From assembly GCA_937907215.1 (NCBI GenBank), contig CALESG010000051.1, forward strand, positions 1 through 26,829: a stretch of DNA of 26,829 nt. Reading direction: 5' to 3'. The position numbers were made by a program, and so were the translations under genes. The notes below the pieces were generated by a model. That model searched no databases, was not told the origin of the DNA, and worked only from the letters and a program-made list of their open reading frames with translations. This DNA comes from an uncultured Ruminococcus sp. (GTDB lineage: Bacteria > Bacillota > Clostridia > Oscillospirales > Ruminococcaceae). This document shows, in pieces, positions 22,875 through 26,829 of the stretch (the first letter of the stretch is position 1; every line of letters starts with the position of its first letter).

Positions 22875-24182
22875 ATGAAAATCGACGACAGTCGATTATG
22901 CATCTGTATTATAGCAGCTGCTGTATTGATAGTGGTGCATGGTTTTAACAAAGCTTTACAATCTTCAATTGAAAAAATGCGTCCAAAAATAAAAAATCTC
23001 GCAGAAAAAGAAAAATCATTAGCACAAATTGCAAAACAATTGGAAAAACCTAGACGGCTCAAGTTTACATTTTTATCAGAGCATGGATTAAGTTCAGCGC
23101 TTATAACTATAATTATTCAGCAAATAGGATGGGTTACCATGCTCCCTGCTTTAAAGACAAAATGCGGACTTGAAAATATTGCGGCAGAAATACTTACTCT
23201 TCTGGCTGTATTTATTGTATCAGCATTTTTGATCTCACTGTGCAATGCTGTTGCCGGCAGAATCGGAACGCAAAAAGCAGAACAGCTTATTCAAAAATGC
23301 AGTCGATTTGTGGACACATTAGTTATACTGCTTAGTCCTCTGCAAGCAACTGTAAGAGGAATTGATTGGCTGCTTGGCGGAGATAAATTTGCAAAAGAAG
23401 ACTCTTCTGTTACAGAAGAAGACTTTCTTATGATGGTTGACGCAGGCAATGAAAATGGTCTTATTGAAGAAAGTCAAAGGGATATGATAAACAATATCAT
23501 AGACTTTGACGATGTAACTATTACAAATGTAATGACTCACCGTACAGAGCTTACAGCAGTAGATATTGACATGAAGATAAATGATGTTGTATATCTGGCT
23601 ATGAATGAAGGCTATTCAAGAATTCCTGTTTATAAAGATAACATAGATAATATAGTGGGAATACTTATGGTTAAAGATCTTTTGGGTCTTATAGGTGCTG
23701 AAGATATATCTAATTTTAATTTAAAACACTTTATCCGTCCGGCATTGTTCGTTCCAGAAACCGCAAAATGCAAATATGTATTGGAAGATATGCTTAAAGA
23801 CAAAGCTCAGCTGGCAGTTGCTGTAGATGAATACGGCGGTACAGCCGGCATTGTTACAATGGAAGATCTGCTTGAAGAGATAGTGGGAAGCATTCGTGAT
23901 GAATACGATGATGAAGAAATAGATGTCCGTGATATGGGAAAAGGCGTATTCACTATCGAAGGCAATGCAAATCCGAAAGAGGCACTTGAAAAATTAGGAC
24001 TTAGCTTGCCGGAAGACCATGAAGAACAGTTTGATACTATGAATGCATGGCTTATAGAACTTCTTGGCAGAATACCCGATGAAGATGAAAATGCCGAAGT
24101 AATATATGAAAATGTAAAATTCAAAGTGCTTTTAATGGAAGATAATTGGATCTCAAAGATAAAAGCTGAAAAGATGCAGTAA
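22875..24182 (+). CDS. CNNM/CorC-type protein with CBS pair
   Basis: Probable membrane protein of the CNNM/HlyC/CorC group, often linked to magnesium or other divalent cation handling. The 435 residues have an N-terminal membrane helix (CICIIAAAVLIVVHGF), further hydrophobic segments (about 75-95 and 105-130), and VTEEDFLMMVDAGNENGLIEESQRDMINNIIDFDD, the conserved lead into the CBS pair (about 205-330, with MTHRTELTAVD and DEYGGTAGIVTMEDLLEEIVG). A CorC_HlyC domain lies from about 345 to the end. The N-terminal part is less hydrophobic than a classical DUF21 and has only two or three clear helices, so transport capacity is uncertain. AAAGGAGA precedes the ATG. Confidence 0.87.
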   Translation: MKIDDSRLCICIIAAAVLIVVHGFNKALQSSIEKMRPKIKNLAEKEKSLAQIAKQLEKPRRLKFTFLSEHGLSSALITIIIQQIGWVTMLPALKTKCGLENIAAEILTLLAVFIVSAFLISLCNAVAGRIGTQKAEQLIQKCSRFVDTLVILLSPLQATVRGIDWLLGGDKFAKEDSSVTEEDFLMMVDAGNENGLIEESQRDMINNIIDFDDVTITNVMTHRTELTAVDIDMKINDVVYLAMNEGYSRIPVYKDNIDNIVGILMVKDLLGLIGAEDISNFNLKHFIRPALFVPETAKCKYVLEDMLKDKAQLAVAVDEYGGTAGIVTMEDLLEEIVGSIRDEYDDEEIDVRDMGKGVFTIEGNANPKEALEKLGLSLPEDHEEQFDTMNAWLIELLGRIPDEDENAEVIYENVKFKVLLMEDNWISKIKAEKMQ

Positions 24183-24245
24183 AGATTCAATTAAAACATC
24201 TTCTAAAATACACTTTTAATATGCTTAAAAAAAATATACTTAAAC

Positions 24246-24285
24246 AAAACGGCTGCTGCAAGGTCAAACTTGCAGCAGCCGTTTT
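24246..24285. terminator. Bidirectional terminator between the CBS-protein gene and secF
   Basis: aaaacggctgctgcaag (24246-24262) and cttgcagcagccgtttt (24269-24285) form a perfect 17-bp stem with a six-base loop, T-rich on either side in the relevant direction. It serves the convergent genes. Confidence 0.95.
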
Positions 24286-24302
24286 AATTATCTTTAATTG
24301 TT

Positions 24303-25283
24303 TTACGCAGCCTTTTTCTTCATCTTCTTTTTATAGTTAACTGTAGTATTGCCACGCTTTTTCTGCCATAATACCCACATTGTAGGTACAAAGCAAAGAG
24401 AATTAAATGTACCTGCAACGATACCGATAGCCATAGGAACAGAGAAGCTGATTATAGACGTTACTCCCATTATTGCTGCAACTATCGATACAGCAAGCAT
24501 TGTTGATACTGTTGTGATCGATGTTCTAAGAGTACGGCGAAGTGACTGGGAATTACTTATATTTACCAGCTCTTCAATCTTCATACCATTGCATCTCTCT
24601 TGATTCTCTCTGATTCTATCATAAATAACAATAGTATCATTTACAGAATAACCAAGCAGTGTAAGTATAACCGCCATAAAGTTTGAATCGATTTCAAATC
24701 CGCATACTACTACACCGCCATATGTAATTATAAGCGTTATGAGCAATCCAATAATAGCACATACACCTGATGACCAGCCGCTTATCATACGGAAACGGAA
24801 TGCAATATACAAAATAAGTACTACTGCCGCAAATATAGCAGCTACTATACACTTTGTAAAGAATTCGCCGCCTGAACGTGCATCAACGTCATTTGAGTCA
24901 AGTACACTTAAATTCGCATCAGGATACATTCCCTGAATGGTGTCTGTTACCTCTGCCTGACGTTCGGCAGTCAAGCCTTCTGTAGATGTGAATGATACTG
25001 TCATAGTCTTTGTGTCATCATTAAGTGATTCACCTATCTGAGCACGAACACCAGAGCCTATAAGCTTTGAAAGCTCATTTTCAATGTCGCTTTCTACAAT
25101 TTCACCATCATAACCATAAGTAATAATAGTACCGCCCTTGAATTCCAAGGCAATATCAACGCCTGTAAATGTTGAAACTATGGAGAGAACAACAAGAGAA
25201 AGTATAATTATAAAAAATATCTTTGTCTTGCCACAAAAGTCACGTACTTTTACGTCAAACTTTTCGTATTTATTACTTGACAT
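24303..25283 (-). CDS. secF: Protein translocase subunit SecF
   Basis: With SecD it uses the proton gradient to help SecYEG export proteins. From the ATG at 25283 the product has 326 residues, with a first membrane helix (FFIIILSLVVLSIVSTF), a periplasm-side-type domain with ALEFKGGTIITYGY, then a five-helix block including ALLGYSVNDTIVIYDRIRE-type sequence (here LTLLGYSVNDTIVIYDRIRENQ) and SLRRTLRTSITTVSTML, and a Lys-rich tail. An ATG at 25298 lies upstream of the GGAGGTGG site, so 25283 is the start. It overlaps secD by 11 nt. It ends at the shared terminator. Confidence 0.95.
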   Translation of the reverse strand: MSSNKYEKFDVKVRDFCGKTKIFFIIILSLVVLSIVSTFTGVDIALEFKGGTIITYGYDGEIVESDIENELSKLIGSGVRAQIGESLNDDTKTMTVSFTSTEGLTAERQAEVTDTIQGMYPDANLSVLDSNDVDARSGGEFFTKCIVAAIFAAVVLILYIAFRFRMISGWSSGVCAIIGLLITLIITYGGVVVCGFEIDSNFMAVILTLLGYSVNDTIVIYDRIRENQERCNGMKIEELVNISNSQSLRRTLRTSITTVSTMLAVSIVAAIMGVTSIISFSVPMAIGIVAGTFNSLCFVPTMWVLWQKKRGNTTVNYKKKMKKKAA

Positions 25284-26688
25284 CGACGCCACCTCCATAA
25301 AGCTTTTTATTCTGGAAGCACTTGAATCTTGAAAGTGACATTGTCATAAGTCTTGATGCAAATACACCCATGATAAAGTTCATAATAAGACCGGTCATCA
25401 ATGTATAGCCGAATGAGTAGATAACACCTTCTGTAGTTGCACCGAACCATCTGAAGAGAGGACTGAGCAACTGTGCACACCAGCTGTCGGATACACCAAA
25501 TGCACCCATAAGAACAATAGAAACTATAATACCTGTCAGGTTTCCATCGAAGATCGCACTGAATGCTCTCTTATAACCTGATGTAAGTGCTGTATTTAAA
25601 TTCTTTCCTGCACGAAGTTCTTCACGAATACGCTCACCGGTAATGATGTTTGCGTCAACACCCATACCAACAGACAGAATAATACCTGCAATACCTGGTA
25701 TTGTAAGAGTTGCACTATCCATAAATCCAAACCATCCTGAAACAAATGCAAACATACCTGCAACCTGTCCCACAAGACATATAGATGCAACAACACCCTG
25801 AAGTCTGTACAAGGAGATCATATAAATCACAATAAACAACAAAGAGATAATGCCTGCTATAGCCATAGCTTTAAGAGCACCTTCACCCATTGTAGGAGAG
25901 ATCGTCTTAAAACTTGAGGTCTTGAGAGAAAACGGAAGCGCACCGGAGTTGATCTTATCGGCAAGTTCCTTTGCGGATTCATATGTAAAATTACCTTCGA
26001 TAGTACATTCACCGTTTGTGATTACAGTGTTTACAGTAGGAGCTGAGATCATGGTATTGTCCATCCATATTGAAATAACACCATTTTCAGAATAAAGTGC
26101 AGATGTTGCATTGTGGAAAGCTTCTGTTCCGGAATCTGCAAGCTTTAATGTTACAACATACTGTATGCCGCCTGTAGTATCGTTATCATTTGCACCAACG
26201 CCTGCCTTCTCAACATCAGCACCTGTCAGAATAACAGCACCAGCAGGAACAACATTTCCATTTTCGTCCTGGGTAGTTTCCTGACCATAGCGGAAAGAAA
26301 GCTCAGCCATCTCGCCCAATTCTTTTACAGCAGCTTCAGGGTCAAAATTTGCCTCACCTGCTTGCCATGGGAAACGAACAATAATACGATTGCTGTTGTA
26401 ATCAACGTATGTTTCACTATCGTTGATGTTCTGTGAGATAAGACGATACTTGATAGTTTCAAGTGCTGCGTCCATCTGTTCTTCAGTTGCATCTGTACCG
26501 TCAGCAGGCTCGAATGTAACATCAACGCCGCCCTGAATATCAATACCAAGGCGAATGTCATCTACACCGTGTACATATGTGGTGACAATATCACCATACT
26601 GGGAATGAACACCAAACACAGTGGTTACAGTAAAGAGTGCAATAACGGCAAATACAATGAAGAAAATCGGTTTTGAAATTTTTTTCAC
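25273..26688 (-). CDS. secD: Protein translocase subunit SecD
   Basis: Partner of SecF in the Sec export machine. A GTG at 26688 with AGGAGG seven bases upstream gives 471 residues. The N-terminus is a Lys-rich start plus a membrane helix (PIFFIVFAVIALFTVTTVFG). The family's LGIDIQGGVDVTFEP follows, then a large extracytoplasmic domain ending LADKINSGALPFSL, and six-helix RND-type membrane region motifs (GVDANIITGERIREEL, GYKRAFSAIFDGNLT). A longer frame from an ATG at 26772 is rejected: it starts in a dispersed repeat, lacks a ribosome binding site and spoils the membrane N-terminus. secD and secF are separate genes here, unlike the fused secDF of Bacillus. Confidence 0.95.
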   Translation of the reverse strand: MKKISKPIFFIVFAVIALFTVTTVFGVHSQYGDIVTTYVHGVDDIRLGIDIQGGVDVTFEPADGTDATEEQMDAALETIKYRLISQNINDSETYVDYNSNRIIVRFPWQAGEANFDPEAAVKELGEMAELSFRYGQETTQDENGNVVPAGAVILTGADVEKAGVGANDNDTTGGIQYVVTLKLADSGTEAFHNATSALYSENGVISIWMDNTMISAPTVNTVITNGECTIEGNFTYESAKELADKINSGALPFSLKTSSFKTISPTMGEGALKAMAIAGIISLLFIVIYMISLYRLQGVVASICLVGQVAGMFAFVSGWFGFMDSATLTIPGIAGIILSVGMGVDANIITGERIREELRAGKNLNTALTSGYKRAFSAIFDGNLTGIIVSIVLMGAFGVSDSWCAQLLSPLFRWFGATTEGVIYSFGYTLMTGLIMNFIMGVFASRLMTMSLSRFKCFQNKKLYGGGVDVK

Positions 26689-26764
26689 GATTTTGCCTCC
26701 TAATGTGATTATTAGAAGCTGCCAGAATACTTTAACATCTTTACAAAACAGAAAATTTCCTGTA

Positions 26765-26829
26765 GGCAACACCGCACAAAGCTCGCCTGACGGCTCTGTA
26801 CGTCATCTGTTTGCATATTTCTTGTCATA
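26765..26829. mobile_element. Foldback MITE-like element A, second copy (truncated by window end)
   Basis: Beginning ggcaacaccgcacaaag at 26765, this stretch matches the complement of 6498-6562 at about 56 of 65 positions. Shared blocks include cgcacaaagctcgcctg, ggctctgtacgtc and tgtttgcat. It runs off the window. It ends about 76 bp upstream of the secD start codon, close to where the other copy stands relative to spoIID. Confidence 0.8.

Noticed and set aside
26689..26772. N-terminal extension of SecD to an upstream ATG
   Set aside because: The extension starts in a dispersed repeat, has no ribosome binding site and is not SecD-like; the GTG at 26688 with AGGAGG is better.
1..26829. CRISPR arrays, tRNA and rRNA genes, phage or conjugation genes, defence systems
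   Set aside because: None was recognised: no regularly spaced repeats, no cloverleaf-like sequence noticed, and all larger genes are accounted for by the families listed.

Overview
The window looks like chromosomal DNA of an anaerobic, spore-forming Firmicute with low-to-moderate GC. A Ruminococcus-like member of the Oscillospiraceae fits best, but that placement is an inference. It rests on sporulation genes (spoIID, spoVS, a SpoIID-like peptidoglycan-binding protein), a one-chain glycyl-tRNA synthetase, separate secD and secF genes, consensus sigma-A promoters and strong GGAGG ribosome binding sites. Most genes are housekeeping. The unusual material lies between the genes and in one sporulation-like cluster.

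Layout. 1-287: two copies of a hairpin-bearing repeat around a strong inverted repeat, downstream of glyS. 288-5262 (minus): a small conserved helical protein, a GT4 glycosyltransferase, recA, recX and glyS. A consensus promoter at 5283-5311 reads into the first of these. 5339-6364 (minus): spoIID. 6365-6883: two different foldback, MITE-like elements side by side, followed by a perfect sigma-A promoter for citrate synthase. 6884-13632 (plus): citrate synthase, an FG-GAP-type lipoprotein, a response regulator, a sensor kinase, a DUF1385 membrane protein and prmC, packed with overlaps. 13792-18111 (plus): two paralogous glycosyltransferases, rimO and pgsA, ending at a bidirectional terminator. 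18175-20865 (minus): three genes for non-exported proteins with peptidoglycan-binding domains, a reduced SpoIID-like domain, or a Pro-rich linker with an Ig-like domain. 20984-21193 (minus): a DUF378 membrane protein. 21203-21627: an intergenic region holding a candidate small RNA with its own promoter and terminator. 21628-24182 (plus): ymdB, spoVS and a CBS-domain CorC/CNNM-type protein. 24303-26688 (minus): secD-secF. 26765 to the end: a partial second copy of one of the foldback elements.

How the genes fit together. RecA and RecX form a recombinase-regulator pair. RimO (S12), PrmC (release factors) and GlyS serve translation. PgsA and SecDF serve the membrane. SpoIID, SpoVS and the 18.2-20.9 kb cluster point to endospore formation. 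The lipoprotein between citrate synthase and the two-component system may be an accessory sensor. The most promising undescribed items are the leaderless peptidoglycan-binding cluster, the candidate sRNA with an anti-Shine-Dalgarno-like stretch, and the two foldback element families that now form the upstream region of spoIID.
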